Shown here piece by piece: positions 17,087 to 25,907 of a stretch of DNA of 64,000 nucleotides (the first letter of the stretch is position 1; the number at the start of each line of letters is the position of its first letter). The DNA lies in contig OY970298.1 in assembly GCA_963716215.1 (NCBI GenBank), positions 1,922,001 through 1,986,000 of the forward strand, given 5' to 3'. The stretch is from JACVRW01 sp963716215. GTDB taxonomy: Bacteria > Actinomycetota > Thermoleophilia > Solirubrobacterales > Thermoleophilaceae. A program made the position numbers and the translations under genes. The notes beneath the pieces are model-generated. The model made no database searches. It saw only the letters and a list, made by a program, of their open reading frames with translations, and was not told the DNA's origin.

Positions 17087-18544
17087 CTGAGCTCACGTAC
17101 TCGCTCGGTTGCTGTAGTCGGCGGCGGTTTCGGCGGCGTCGGTGCCGCCGCGATGCTCAAGCGGGCCGGCTACGACGACGTGACCGTCTTCGAGCGCAGC
17201 GAGCGCGTCGGCGGGGTCTGGCACCACAACACCTATCCGGGGGCTGCCTGCGACATCCCGTCGCACCTCTACGAGTTCTCGTTCGAGCCCAACCCGCGCT
17301 GGTCGCGCCGGTACGCGCCCCAGGCTGAGATCCAGGCCTACCTCGAGGACGTGGCGCGCCGCTACGGCGTGTTCGACCGCATTCGCACCAATACCGAGGT
17401 CAAGCAGGCGCGCTGGGAGGAAGAGCGTGGCATCTGGGTGCTCGAGACCACCACGGGAACGCACACCGCGGACGTGCTGGTCACCGCCTGTGGCCAGCTG
17501 TCCGTGCCGAGCGTGCCGGCGATCCCGGGCCTGGACGGCTTCGAGGGCCCGGTGTTCCACACGGCGCGCTGGCGCCACGACGTGGAGCTCGCGGGGAAGC
17601 GGGTGGCGGTGGTGGGTACCGGCTGCAGCGCGATCCAGGTCGTGCCGGCGATCCAGCCGGTCGCCGAGCGCGTGGACGTGTACCAGCGCTCGCCGGGCTG
17701 GACCTTGCCCAAGATGGACTTCGCCTACAGCGAGCGCACCAAGCGCCTGTTCGAGCGCTTCCCGGTCCTGCAGCGGCTCGACCGCATGGCGATCTTCGGC
17801 TTCCAGGAGCTGGGTGCGGCCGGCATGACCAGGTATCAGTGGCTGCTCGCCGCGTTCAAGGCGATCGGTCGACGCCAGATCAACAAGGCGATCGCCGACC
17901 CCGAGCTGCGCCGCAAGGTCACGCCGACCGACCGGCTCGGCTGCAAGCGGGTGATGCTCACCGACGACTGGTATCCGACGCTCGCCAAGCCCAACGTCGA
18001 CGTCGTGGCGGACCGGATTGCCGAGGTCACCCCACGGGGCATCCGCACGCAGGACGGCCGCGAGCGCGAGGCGGACGCCGTGGTGCTGGCGACGGGGTTC
18101 AAGACGCACGCGTTCGTCGCGCCGATGGAGATCGCCGGCGCGGGCGGCCGACGGCTGTCGGAGGAGTGGTCAGACGTGGCGCGCGCGTACCTCGGGCTGA
18201 GCGTGCCGGGGTTCCCAAACATGTTCCTGCTCTACGGCCCGAACACCAACGGCGGCACCGGATCGGTCATCAACACGATCGAGGCCGGGACCAACCACGT
18301 GATCGCCGCGCTCGGCGAGCTCGAGCGAGCCGACGCGCGCCGGATCGAGGTAACCCGGGTCGCGGCGGAGCAGTTCGACCGCGACCTGCGCGTCGCACTC
18401 GCCGGCACGGTCTGGCACTCGGGGTGCACGAACTGGTACGTCGACGCCGACGGCAACGACCCCAGCCAGTGGCCGTGGCTGCTGACGAGCTACCGGCGCA
18501 GGACCGCGCGTATCGAGCCGGGCACGTACGCGCTCGAGCGCTAG
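17087..18544 (+). CDS. Flavin-containing monooxygenase, Baeyer-Villiger type (start uncertain)
   Basis: A FAD/NADPH monooxygenase of about 485 residues. The FAD-binding VVGGGFGG lies near the N-terminus, the NADPH-binding VVGTGCSA near 175, and a Baeyer-Villiger-like fingerprint FEGPVFHTARW around 152-162. The first standard start is ATG 17153, but that would remove the FAD-binding glycines. The only plausible start upstream is CTG at 17087, immediately after the previous stop. Substrate is unknown (ketone or N/S oxidation). Its stop shares a CTAG with the convergent cyclodeaminase gene. Confidence 0.83.
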   Translation: MSSRTRSVAVVGGGFGGVGAAAMLKRAGYDDVTVFERSERVGGVWHHNTYPGAACDIPSHLYEFSFEPNPRWSRRYAPQAEIQAYLEDVARRYGVFDRIRTNTEVKQARWEEERGIWVLETTTGTHTADVLVTACGQLSVPSVPAIPGLDGFEGPVFHTARWRHDVELAGKRVAVVGTGCSAIQVVPAIQPVAERVDVYQRSPGWTLPKMDFAYSERTKRLFERFPVLQRLDRMAIFGFQELGAAGMTRYQWLLAAFKAIGRRQINKAIADPELRRKVTPTDRLGCKRVMLTDDWYPTLAKPNVDVVADRIAEVTPRGIRTQDGREREADAVVLATGFKTHAFVAPMEIAGAGGRRLSEEWSDVARAYLGLSVPGFPNMFLLYGPNTNGGTGSVINTIEAGTNHVIAALGELERADARRIEVTRVAAEQFDRDLRVALAGTVWHSGCTNWYVDADGNDPSQWPWLLTSYRRRTARIEPGTYALER

Positions 18545-19140
18545 CCGCGCGGGAGTGTGGCCAGCGCGTCCTCGCGCGCCTCTTGCGCGCGCCGGCGAGC
18601 GTCACGGGCCCGGGCGAGGTCCGGGTCGGGGGTGTCCCCGCCGGCGAGGTTGATCTCGACCAGCGAGGCAGCGGCCACCGCCGCCGCCTCGGCGATCAGG
18701 ACACCGGCCAGGGCGTCGCCGCGCACCGCGGCGGGGGTGGCCGCAGTGACCTTCGCGGCCAGCTCGGCTGTCTCTGCCGCCGCCTCGGCCACCGCGAGCG
18801 GGGTGCCGCTGGCGGCGGCCAGCGCCTCCCGCAGGCGCGCGCCGCGCTCCGGATCCTCCTTCGGTGAGCGCAGCGCCTCCAGCACCGGCACGTAGGACGA
18901 CAGGTCCCGGTCGGCAAGCTCCAGCGCCTGCGCGCGCAGCCCGCGCGCCCGCTCCGGAGCATCGGTTGGCACCGCGGCGGGCGGGGTGTCGCGGGCGAGC
19001 TCGATGCCGGCGACCATCTCCAGCAGCGCCGCCCCAAGTGCGGCCGCCACCGCCGCCGAGGAGCCGGCGCCCGGGGCGGGGTCGGTGGACGCCACGCGAT
19101 CGAGCACTCGCGCGAGCGGCTGATCTCCCAGGCCGTTCAT
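18541..19140 (-). CDS. Cyclodeaminase/cyclohydrolase family protein (methenyl-THF cyclohydrolase/FTCD-like)
   Basis: A 199-residue all-helical protein. DPAPGAGSSAAVAAALGAALLEMVAGI matches the formiminotetrahydrofolate cyclodeaminase / FchA family, which interconverts one-carbon units on tetrahydrofolate. ATG 19140 is chosen because the family begins a few residues before this block. One-carbon chemistry would suit the GcvT-like protein at 21495. The stop overlaps that of the convergent monooxygenase. Confidence 0.8.
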   Translation of the reverse strand: MNGLGDQPLARVLDRVASTDPAPGAGSSAAVAAALGAALLEMVAGIELARDTPPAAVPTDAPERARGLRAQALELADRDLSSYVPVLEALRSPKEDPERGARLREALAAASGTPLAVAEAAAETAELAAKVTAATPAAVRGDALAGVLIAEAAAVAAASLVEINLAGGDTPDPDLARARDARRRAQEAREDALATLPRG

Positions 19141-19201
19141 CACGGCGATGCTAGAGGTCTCGTGCCTTGCCCGGCGCGCGGAGCCGCGGTAGGGTCGCCT
19201 G

Positions 19202-19215
19202 CACAAATTGGTCCA
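19202..19215. promoter_or_regulatory. ACCAATT-type operator candidate before the PhyH gene
   Basis: CACAAATTGGTCCA lies 15-28 bases upstream of ATG 19230. On the other strand it reads TGGACCAATTTGTG, sharing the ACCAATT core with sites at 25856, 50827 and 55244. Confidence 0.4.
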
Positions 19216-19229
19216 GATTGGAGTGCGAG

Positions 19230-20102
19230 ATGCTTGCGGCCGTCATGGAGCGCCTGTCTGACGAAGAGGTCGAGCGATTCCACCGTGACGGCTTCCTGAT
19301 CGTCGAAGAGGGCTTCCTCTCCGAGCGCGCGTTGGAGGTTCTGCGACAGCGCTTCGACCGCCTCTTCGACGGCGACTACGCGACGGGCGTGCAGCCCGAC
19401 GAAGTGAACTGGAGGCGCGGGCGCGACGCCGAGGACCTGACCCGGCAGATCTGCAACGGCTGGCGCGCCGACGACCTGATCGCGGCCCAGGTCCTGAGTG
19501 AGCGCACCGGTCGGATCGCCGCCCAACTGATGGGCTACGGCGGCGCACGCATCCTCCAGGACAACTGCCTCTGGAAGCCTCCGGGCGCGCGGTCGCTCGG
19601 GATGCACCAGGACGGGTCGTTCGCGGACTACCTGGTGCCGCCGGAGATGATCACCTGCTGGGTGGCGCTCGACGACACGCGCGCCGAGGGCGGCACGATC
19701 GAGTATGCGCGCGGGTCGCACCGCTGGCCCAAGCTGCCGCCCGACCGCGGCAGCTTCCACGCGCCCGAGGACTGGCTGGCCCCGGTGCGCGCGGCCGAGC
19801 CCGAGGGCGGAGAGCCCGACTTGGTGCCGGTCGTGGTCAAGGCCGGCGGGTGCTCGTTCCACCACTCGCTCACCTTCCACGGATCGGGCGCCAACGAGGC
19901 CGCGCGCGACCGCCGCGCGCTCGTGTCCCACCTGGTGCCCGCTCATACCCGCTTCCATCCGTCCAACGTCGACCAGATCTATTCGCGCTACCGCCGCCGC
20001 GGCGACCTGTCGCTCGATGAGTCGTTCTTCCCGGTGCTCTGGGACGAGAGCGGCGCCCGGAGCGCGTGGCTGTCCGAGCTGCCTGACCTCGAGAGCCCCT
20101 AG
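19230..20102 (+). CDS. Phytanoyl-CoA dioxygenase (PhyH) family protein
   Basis: A 290-residue non-haem iron, 2-oxoglutarate-type oxygenase. The iron facial triad is visible: His and Asp in MHQDGSF (about 125 and 127) and the distal His in TFHGSG (about 215). An Arg in the C-terminal SHLVP region may bind 2-oxoglutarate. ATG 19230 is chosen over the longer frame to 19167 because the family typically begins at LSDEEVERFHRDG. Substrate is unknown. An ACCAATT-type site lies just upstream, linking it to the amine genes. Confidence 0.85.
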   Translation: MLAAVMERLSDEEVERFHRDGFLIVEEGFLSERALEVLRQRFDRLFDGDYATGVQPDEVNWRRGRDAEDLTRQICNGWRADDLIAAQVLSERTGRIAAQLMGYGGARILQDNCLWKPPGARSLGMHQDGSFADYLVPPEMITCWVALDDTRAEGGTIEYARGSHRWPKLPPDRGSFHAPEDWLAPVRAAEPEGGEPDLVPVVVKAGGCSFHHSLTFHGSGANEAARDRRALVSHLVPAHTRFHPSNVDQIYSRYRRRGDLSLDESFFPVLWDESGARSAWLSELPDLESP

Positions 20103-20114
20103 GATCGACCCCGG

Positions 20115-20915
20115 GTGTCAGAGGCGATCAGCAGCGCCGCGGTCCACGGACCGCGCTGGAGCGCCCGCGCCGACGACTGGGCGGAGCTGTCCACTCCGAG
20201 TTCGAGGCCGGCGTGGGAGGCGGTGGCGGCGGCCACGCGGATCGAGCGCGGCACGCGGGTGCTCGACATCGGCTGCGGGAGCGGCGAGTTCTGCCGCCTC
20301 GCGGCAGACCGCGGGGCCAGCGTGAGCGGCATCGACGCGGCTGAGGGGATGATCGAGATCGCGCGCAGGCGCACCCCGGACGCGGATCTCCACGTCGGCG
20401 CGATGGAGCTGCTGCCCTGGCCCGACGACAGCTTCGATGTGGCGACGGGCTTCAACTCGTTCCAGTTCGCCGGCGACATCGTCGTCGCCCTCGAGGAGGC
20501 CAAGCGCGTCACCCGGTCGGGCGGCTTGGTTGCGATCTCCCACTGGGGCCGGCCCGAGGACAACGAGCTGTTCGCCGTGCTCGGCCCGCTGCGCGAGCTG
20601 CAGCCGCCGCCCCCGCCGGGTGTCGACCCGCCCGGACCGCCGCGGCTGGGTGAGCCGGGTGCCCTCGAGGACGTGGCCAAGCGGGCGGGGCTGCTGCCGC
20701 TCGTGACCGACCAGGTCGACGTGCCGTTGGAGCTACCCGACCAGGAGACGTTCGAGCGCGCGATGCTGGCCCCCGGCGCGGTGCTGCCGGCGATCGAGCA
20801 CTCCGGGGAGCAACTCGTGCGGGCGACGGTGGTCGAGGCGGCCCGGCCGTTTCAGCGGGAGGACGGCTCCTACCGCTTCGCCAACCGCTACCGCTACCTG
20901 ATCACTGAGGCGTAG
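20115..20915 (+). CDS. Class I SAM-dependent methyltransferase
   Basis: A 266-residue methyltransferase starting at GTG 20115. Motif I is VLDIGCGSGEF (about 49-59), then GIDAAEGM and the motif IV region SFDVATGFNSFQF. A proline-rich insertion lies near residue 160. It follows the dioxygenase gene by 12 bases and probably shares its transcript. It overlaps the convergent flavin reductase gene by 14 bases. Target unknown. Confidence 0.85.
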   Translation: MSEAISSAAVHGPRWSARADDWAELSTPSSRPAWEAVAAATRIERGTRVLDIGCGSGEFCRLAADRGASVSGIDAAEGMIEIARRRTPDADLHVGAMELLPWPDDSFDVATGFNSFQFAGDIVVALEEAKRVTRSGGLVAISHWGRPEDNELFAVLGPLRELQPPPPPGVDPPGPPRLGEPGALEDVAKRAGLLPLVTDQVDVPLELPDQETFERAMLAPGAVLPAIEHSGEQLVRATVVEAARPFQREDGSYRFANRYRYLITEA

Positions 20916-21498
20916 CCGACGCCTGCCCGAGGCGCTCGTAGCGCCCGCCGTGGAACAGCAGCGGCGTGCCCGAACCGGTGCGCGCGTACTCGACCCGCCC
21001 CAGGAACAGCGAGTGGTCGCCGCCCCAGTAGGAGCGCTCGACGCGGGCGACGAAGTGCGCGAGCGCCCCGTCGACCAGCGGCGTCTCGCGGACCAGGTCG
21101 AACTGCGGGTTGGGGCAGTCGTCGCAGGGGCGCCCGGCGAAGCGGTCGGACAGCTTCGCCTGCGACTCGCACAGCACGCTGACGCCGTAGTGGCTGCCCT
21201 CGTGCAGCATCCCGCACATCTTCGTGCCGCGGTCGACCGAGATCAGCACCAGCGGCGGCTCGAGCGACACCGACATGAACGCGTTCGCGGTCATGCCGTG
21301 CACCTGCTCGCCCTTCAGCGTCGTGATCACGGTCACCCCGGTCGCGAACATGCCGAGCGTCTTGCGCAGCGCCACCGCGGGATCGTCTCCGCCGACGTCG
21401 GGCTGCTCCTGCTCGGCGAACTCGTCGAATGGGCTGGCACCGATCCCGTCGGGCCCGGTCCAGCTGAGCGGGAACTGGAATTCGGTCGGTTCGCTCAT
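20902..21498 (-). CDS. Flavin reductase domain protein
   Basis: A 198-residue protein of the flavin reductase-like split-barrel family. FATGVTVITT, HGMTANAFMSVSLEPPLVLIS and GVSVLCESQ are characteristic blocks. These enzymes supply reduced FMN or FAD to a partner monooxygenase. The ATG overlaps the stop of the GcvT-like gene (ATGA at 21495-21498), and the acyl-CoA dehydrogenase-like flavoprotein in the same operon is a possible partner. A 40-residue acidic N-terminal extension is unusual. Confidence 0.87.
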   Translation of the reverse strand: MSEPTEFQFPLSWTGPDGIGASPFDEFAEQEQPDVGGDDPAVALRKTLGMFATGVTVITTLKGEQVHGMTANAFMSVSLEPPLVLISVDRGTKMCGMLHEGSHYGVSVLCESQAKLSDRFAGRPCDDCPNPQFDLVRETPLVDGALAHFVARVERSYWGGDHSLFLGRVEYARTGSGTPLLFHGGRYERLGQASATPQ

Positions 21499-23354
21499 GA
21501 CCGCGGGCGGGTCTTGTCGGGGTCGTAGAAGGGGAAGCGCACGACCTTGGCGGGGATGCGCTTCTGCAGCCCGTCGAGCTTGCCGACCTCGACGTCGGTA
21601 CCGAGCTCCGAGTACTGGACGGCAATGCGGCAGAGCGCGATGTTCTTGCGCAGGGTGGGGGAGCGCGTGCCGCTGGTGACCACGCCGACGCGACGGCGGC
21701 CGTCGTAGACCTCGTCGCCGTGGCCGGCGGTCTCGTTGCCCTCGAGCTCCAGCCCGACCAGCGTGCGCTGGGGGTGGGCGGAGCGCTCGATCAGGGCCTC
21801 CTTGCCGACGAAGTCGTCCTCGGTGTCGAGCTTGACGGCGAAGCCGATGCCGGCCTCGAACGGGTCGACCTGGTCGTCGAACTCGTAGCCGGCGAAGATC
21901 AGCCCCGCCTCGATGCGGATCATGTCGAGCGCGTCGAGTCCCAGCGGCTTGAGGCCGTGGGGCTGACCGGCCTCCCAGATCGCATCCCAGACGGCCGGGC
22001 CGTCGTCGGGATGGCAGAACACCTCGTAGCCGAGCTCGCCCGTGTACCCGGTGCGCGAGACCACGATCGGGACCCCGTCGTAGTCGCCGATTCGCCCGAC
22101 CAGGAAGCGGAACCACTTCAGCTCCTCGATCGACGGTTGCGTCGGAGGCGTCCAGACGAACTGCTTCATGATCTCGCGGCTTTCGGGACCCTGTACCGCC
22201 ACGTTGTGGAGCTGGTCGGTCGACGCCTTGACGAACGCCTTCAGGCCCAGACGGTCCGCCAGCTCGCGCAGCCAGACGCCGTCGTACTCGTCGCCGCCCA
22301 CGAAGCGGAAGTTGTCGTCGCCGAGCCGGAACACGGTGGCGTCGTCGATCATGCCGCCTGTCTCGTTGCAGACCGCCGTGTACACGACCTGCCCGACGGC
22401 CAGGCGGCGGATGTCGCGCGTGACGGCGTGCTGCACGAGTGCCTCGGCATCCGGTCCCAAGATCTCCCACTTGCGCAGCGGCGAGAGGTCCATCACGGCC
22501 GCCTGCTCGCGGCAGGCCCAGTACTGGTTGATCGCGCCCTCGGTGTCGTAGCACTCGGGCAGCCAGTAGCCGCGGTAGTCGGTGAAGCTCTTCGTGAGCT
22601 CGCTGGTGCGCGGGTGGAAGGCGGTCTCCTTGGTCAGCACTGGCTCTGCCTCCGGGGTCACGCGATGGGCGATCGCCGTCGAGAAGCGGTTCTCGGGCGA
22701 GTAGACGCGAACGTGGATGTCGGTGATCTCCCAGCCGTTCGCGGGGTCGATGTCGTCGGGGCAGGCAGACGAGGCGCACACGAGGTCGTTCAGCGCGCGC
22801 AGCAGCACGTAGTCGCCGGGCCGCGACCACGGCTCGTCGGCGATCAGCACGTTGTCCTGGCTGTAGGTCGTGTTGAAGAAGAAGTTGACGGCCTCCCAGC
22901 CCGCGCGTTCGGCGATCCCGAACGGCGTGACCTGCCCGTTGAAGTTCTCGGTGCAGGAGATGTGGCCGGGGTAGCCCATGTCCTCGTAGTACTTCGGCGT
23001 ACACGCGAGGCCGAAGGTGTCGTGGCGGCCGACCGTGTCGCGCACCACCTGCACCAGCGGGTCCTGATCCACGTCGAAGAACTTCGAGTAGAGGCCCGGC
23101 ATCGGATACGCGGAGCCCATCAGCGTCCGCGTGGTCACGCCGTCCATGCCGCGCTCCAGCCCGCGCTCCAGCTTGTGGCGGTGGAAGGCGAGGAAGTCCG
23201 AGCACTGCTTGCCCTGCACGTCGATGATCTGGATGTACTCGCCCTCGCGCACCTCATAGGCGAGCGCCGACGCCTTGTCGACGCGGAAGTCGAGCCGCGG
23301 CTCCGCCAGCGGCGCCAGGCAGCTCCACGTCCACGTCCGGCCGCGGCCTCGCAC
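21495..23354 (-). CDS. DUF1989-GcvT (aminomethyltransferase-like) fusion, main part downstream of a frameshift
   Basis: About 600 residues joining a DUF1989 domain (urea-carboxylase-associated type, starting EPRLDFRVDKAS) to a GcvT/aminomethyltransferase domain (from SFTDYRGYWLPE). GcvT-type domains move methyl or methylene groups from amines or sulfonium compounds to tetrahydrofolate. The coding signal continues upstream in the frame of the 23254-23814 feature. Removing one base near 23315 joins them as ELP then APLAEPRLDF, so this is probably one protein of about 772 residues interrupted by a single-base change. The GTG at 23354 is only where this frame becomes open. Confidence 0.75.
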   Translation of the reverse strand: MRGRGRTWTWSCLAPLAEPRLDFRVDKASALAYEVREGEYIQIIDVQGKQCSDFLAFHRHKLERGLERGMDGVTTRTLMGSAYPMPGLYSKFFDVDQDPLVQVVRDTVGRHDTFGLACTPKYYEDMGYPGHISCTENFNGQVTPFGIAERAGWEAVNFFFNTTYSQDNVLIADEPWSRPGDYVLLRALNDLVCASSACPDDIDPANGWEITDIHVRVYSPENRFSTAIAHRVTPEAEPVLTKETAFHPRTSELTKSFTDYRGYWLPECYDTEGAINQYWACREQAAVMDLSPLRKWEILGPDAEALVQHAVTRDIRRLAVGQVVYTAVCNETGGMIDDATVFRLGDDNFRFVGGDEYDGVWLRELADRLGLKAFVKASTDQLHNVAVQGPESREIMKQFVWTPPTQPSIEELKWFRFLVGRIGDYDGVPIVVSRTGYTGELGYEVFCHPDDGPAVWDAIWEAGQPHGLKPLGLDALDMIRIEAGLIFAGYEFDDQVDPFEAGIGFAVKLDTEDDFVGKEALIERSAHPQRTLVGLELEGNETAGHGDEVYDGRRRVGVVTSGTRSPTLRKNIALCRIAVQYSELGTDVEVGKLDGLQKRIPAKVVRFPFYDPDKTRPRS

Positions 23355-23814
23355 GCCTGACCTCCACGATCAGCGCCGACGCGGGTGGATCGCCGTCGAT
23401 CACCCGGCCGCCCGGCGCCGCGGCCACCAGCACGGCGTCGCGCTCCACGTCGAAGGACTGCGACGCGCGCGGCGGGCCGTCGGGGCCGAACAGGCGGATC
23501 GCGGCGGCGTCGTGCGGGCGCAGCCCGCGCGCGTGCAGGGCGCCCAGGAACGCATCGTCGGCGCCGCTGTCCAGCAGCCCACGGAGCACCGTCGCCGGCC
23601 CGTCGCTGCTCGTGCCGAGGGCGGCGGCGTCGTCTCGGCCATCCGATGCCAGCACCGTCAGCTCGGCTGGCTGGCCGCCGTCGGGGTCGATCACCGTGAC
23701 CCGGTCGCCGCCCCGCAGCACCACGACCGTGGCGGAGCCGGGCCTGACCCACCACGACTCGAACGAGCGGTCGATCGGCTTCAGTCCGCCGGTGAGCGAG
23801 GCCTCGATCGTCAT
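23254..23814 (-). pseudogene. 5' part of the frameshifted DUF1989-GcvT gene
   Basis: ATG 23814 begins a protein-like frame (MTIEASLTGG, WWVRPGSATVVVLRGGD, AALIVEVRRARP) that loses coding character after VDVELP. The sequence then continues in the frame of the 21495-23354 feature. The ATG overlaps the stop of the acyl-CoA dehydrogenase homologue, so it lies in the same operon. Either a real one-base insertion inactivated the gene or the base is a sequence error; the downstream frame is intact for 600 codons, which favours a recent event or an error. Confidence 0.6.
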
Positions 23815-25214
23815 GCCTTCGCCGCGGGCTCCTTCGCCTCGTCCTTGTCCGCCTGGTCGGCAAGCTCCTTGGCCAGCTCGCGCTTGCCGGCGGCGTCGAG
23901 CTTCTTGACCTCGTTCTCCACGACGCGGCGGTTGTAGGTCTGGTTCCAGTAGTCGAGCGCCTCGAAGCCGAGCAGCACGGCCTTGCCCACGAACTGGCGC
24001 AGCACCTCGTTGGTCGGGCCCATGACCCAGCCGGCCTTGGCATCGCGCACGTAGCGCTCGAGCTCCATGTCGCGCTTGTAGCCGGACCCGCCGCAGGCGT
24101 GCAGCATCTTGTCCACGTGGTGGGCGGTGTTCTTGGCCGCCTCGAACTTGATCTGCCAGGCCCAGTGCAGGTAGTCCGCGCGGGCGGTCTCACCGACCTC
24201 GAGCACGCGCCGGTTGTCGTCGGTAACGCGGTCCATCGCCTGTGCCACCGACAGCACGAACACCCGACAGGCGTTGGTGTCCATCACGGCCTCGCCGACG
24301 TAGTCCTGGATCGTCGGGTAGTCCGCCACGCGCATGCCCACGTCCACGTGGCGCTTGCGCGTTGTGTGGCGCTTGGCGATGTCGATCGCGCCCATCGTGA
24401 TCCCGTTCCAGACCGCCGACGAGCCGATCAAGAACCACGGATCCACGGCCTCGTCGTTGGAGGTGGCGCCGTCGCCGATCGGCCCGACGATCTGGTCGTC
24501 GGGGATCTCCACGTCCTCGACCTGGATCGGCCCGGACTGGTTGCCGCGCAACCCCAGCGCGTCCCACAGCGACGGCTGCGCCTTCACGTGATCGCCGTCG
24601 ATCACGAACACCGACAGGTCGTCGTAGCCCTTGAAGTCCGGGCTGGTCGTCTGCACGACGTAGAAGTCGGCGAAGCCGCCGGAGGTGGTCCACGAGGCCT
24701 TCTTGTTGACCTTGTAGCCCCCGTTGGAGCGCTCGGCCTTCGACGAGAACGGGTACCAGAAGTGCGAGCCCGTCTCGGGGTCCGAGTACGACAGCGTGCC
24801 GATCTTGCAGTCGCCCAGCGGCCGGATGTACTTGTCAACCAGCGCCGGGGTGGGACGCAGCATGATCGTGGCCACCGCGCTCATGTGCATCACGTAACAC
24901 ATGGCCGTGGAGGCACAGCCGTAGCGCGCAAGCGTCTCGCACACCATCGTGTACGCCACGTGGTTCTCCCCGAGGCCGCCGTACTCCTCCGGCACCGTCA
25001 GGGCGAGGAAGCCGTGCTCGGCAAGGATCTCGAAGTTGCGCCTCGGGTAGAGCAGCTCGTCGTCCGAGCGCTTGGCGTTCGCGCGCAACTCCTGCTCGCA
25101 AAGCTCGATCAGCTTGGCGCGAAGCTCCTGCTGGCGCTCGGTGAGGAACCAGTTCGGGTCCCAGTCGTAGCCGAGGCCCCAGAAAGGCTCGTCACCCCAC
25201 ATCTTCTCCGCCAT
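23811..25214 (-). CDS. Acyl-CoA dehydrogenase family flavoprotein
   Basis: A 467-residue protein with the acyl-CoA dehydrogenase fold: N-terminal helical domain with LALTVPEEYGGLG, middle beta domain with SYSDPETGSHF, and C-terminal helices with ACGGSGYKRDMELERYVRDAK. ATG 25214 follows GGGAGGGACG. In operon with the DUF1989-GcvT protein and flavin reductase it may act as an oxidase or monooxygenase on an amine rather than in fatty-acid oxidation, but that is inference. An inverted-repeat operator lies upstream. Confidence 0.87.
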   Translation of the reverse strand: MAEKMWGDEPFWGLGYDWDPNWFLTERQQELRAKLIELCEQELRANAKRSDDELLYPRRNFEILAEHGFLALTVPEEYGGLGENHVAYTMVCETLARYGCASTAMCYVMHMSAVATIMLRPTPALVDKYIRPLGDCKIGTLSYSDPETGSHFWYPFSSKAERSNGGYKVNKKASWTTSGGFADFYVVQTTSPDFKGYDDLSVFVIDGDHVKAQPSLWDALGLRGNQSGPIQVEDVEIPDDQIVGPIGDGATSNDEAVDPWFLIGSSAVWNGITMGAIDIAKRHTTRKRHVDVGMRVADYPTIQDYVGEAVMDTNACRVFVLSVAQAMDRVTDDNRRVLEVGETARADYLHWAWQIKFEAAKNTAHHVDKMLHACGGSGYKRDMELERYVRDAKAGWVMGPTNEVLRQFVGKAVLLGFEALDYWNQTYNRRVVENEVKKLDAAGKRELAKELADQADKDEAKEPAAKA

Positions 25215-25239
25215 CGTCCCTCCCGGGTCGAGCGTTCTC

Positions 25240-25265
25240 GTACAAGTTTGTACACGCGACTTGTA
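25240..25265. promoter_or_regulatory. Overlapping inverted repeats upstream of the acyl-CoA dehydrogenase gene
   Basis: GTACAAGTTTGTAC (25240-25253) has 6-bp arms, and TACAAGT at 25241-25247 is also inverted as ACTTGTA at 25259-25265. The site lies 26-51 bases upstream of the ATG. TCGTAC-N6-GTACA is shared with the operator at 25856-25869. Confidence 0.5.
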
Positions 25266-25298
25266 TCGCGCCGAGCGCCCGGTGTCCACCGTCGCCGG

Positions 25299-25784
25299 TC
25301 ACCCGTCAGGCGCCACCCAGACTAGGCAATCTGCCTCGCGACGTACCCGCCGCGCGGCCGCACGGAACCGCATGCGGCCCATGCGACCGAGGTCGGGGCC
25401 GAACACCAGCAGGCCGGCGTCGCGCTCGCGCAGCACCTCGAGCAGCGCGGGCACGGCGTGCCTGGTCCGCACGCGCAGCAGCTCGGTCCGAATCCCGAGG
25501 GCCGCGGCTCGATCCGCCACGGCGCGCACGTCCTCGTGGGCCTCCTCGTGCGGCAGCGTCGTGCCGGCCGGGCCCACCAGCACCATCGTGCGCACGAACA
25601 GCGGTAGCGGGATCAGGTTGACCAGGACGAGTGGCACCCCCGCCTCGATCGCGCTCTCGATCGCCATCCGCTCCGCGCTCGGATGCACTCGCACGGCCAT
25701 GGTCGCCAGCACCACCGGGCGTACCCGGGTGGGCTCCCGCGGGAGCTCCACCAGGTCATCGCGACGGTCGCGCAGCTTGGGCAT
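25299..25784 (-). CDS. Universal stress protein-like (UspA fold) protein
   Basis: A 161-residue single-domain protein. VRPVVLATMAV opens the first strand, VPLVLVNLIP fits strand 2, and GLLVFGPDLGRMGRMR resembles the C-terminal nucleotide-binding Gly-rich segment; CLVWVAP closes the fold. ATG 25784 is the start that gives a normal length, though without a clear ribosome site. It may share its transcript with nothing else, since both neighbours read away from or towards it. Role in stress or nucleotide sensing is inferred from the family. Confidence 0.62.
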   Translation of the reverse strand: MPKLRDRRDDLVELPREPTRVRPVVLATMAVRVHPSAERMAIESAIEAGVPLVLVNLIPLPLFVRTMVLVGPAGTTLPHEEAHEDVRAVADRAAALGIRTELLRVRTRHAVPALLEVLRERDAGLLVFGPDLGRMGRMRFRAAARRVRREADCLVWVAPDG

Positions 25785-25809
25785 CGCTCTGCAAGGAGAG
25801 TACGCGCCA

Positions 25810-25869
25810 TTGACGCTGTCCGGAGGTGGTGGTAGAAAAGCGCAGGACTCGACCTGTACCAATTGGTAC
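25810..25869 (+). promoter_or_regulatory. Promoter and perfect palindromic operator of the APC permease gene
   Basis: TTGACG (25810-25815), a 17-base spacer and TAGAAA (25833-25838) form a promoter. GTACCAATTGGTAC, a perfect 14-bp palindrome at 25856-25869, lies 18 bases downstream, where a bound repressor would block initial transcription. Confidence 0.55.
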
Positions 25870-25907
25870 GAGTGGGGTACTGCAGCCACCAACAAGGGGG
25901 GAGATCC

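Noticed and set aside
20902..23205. A 767-codon frame containing the flavin reductase
   Set aside because: Only the part after ATG 21498 is protein-like. The rest is the shadow of the DUF1989-GcvT gene.
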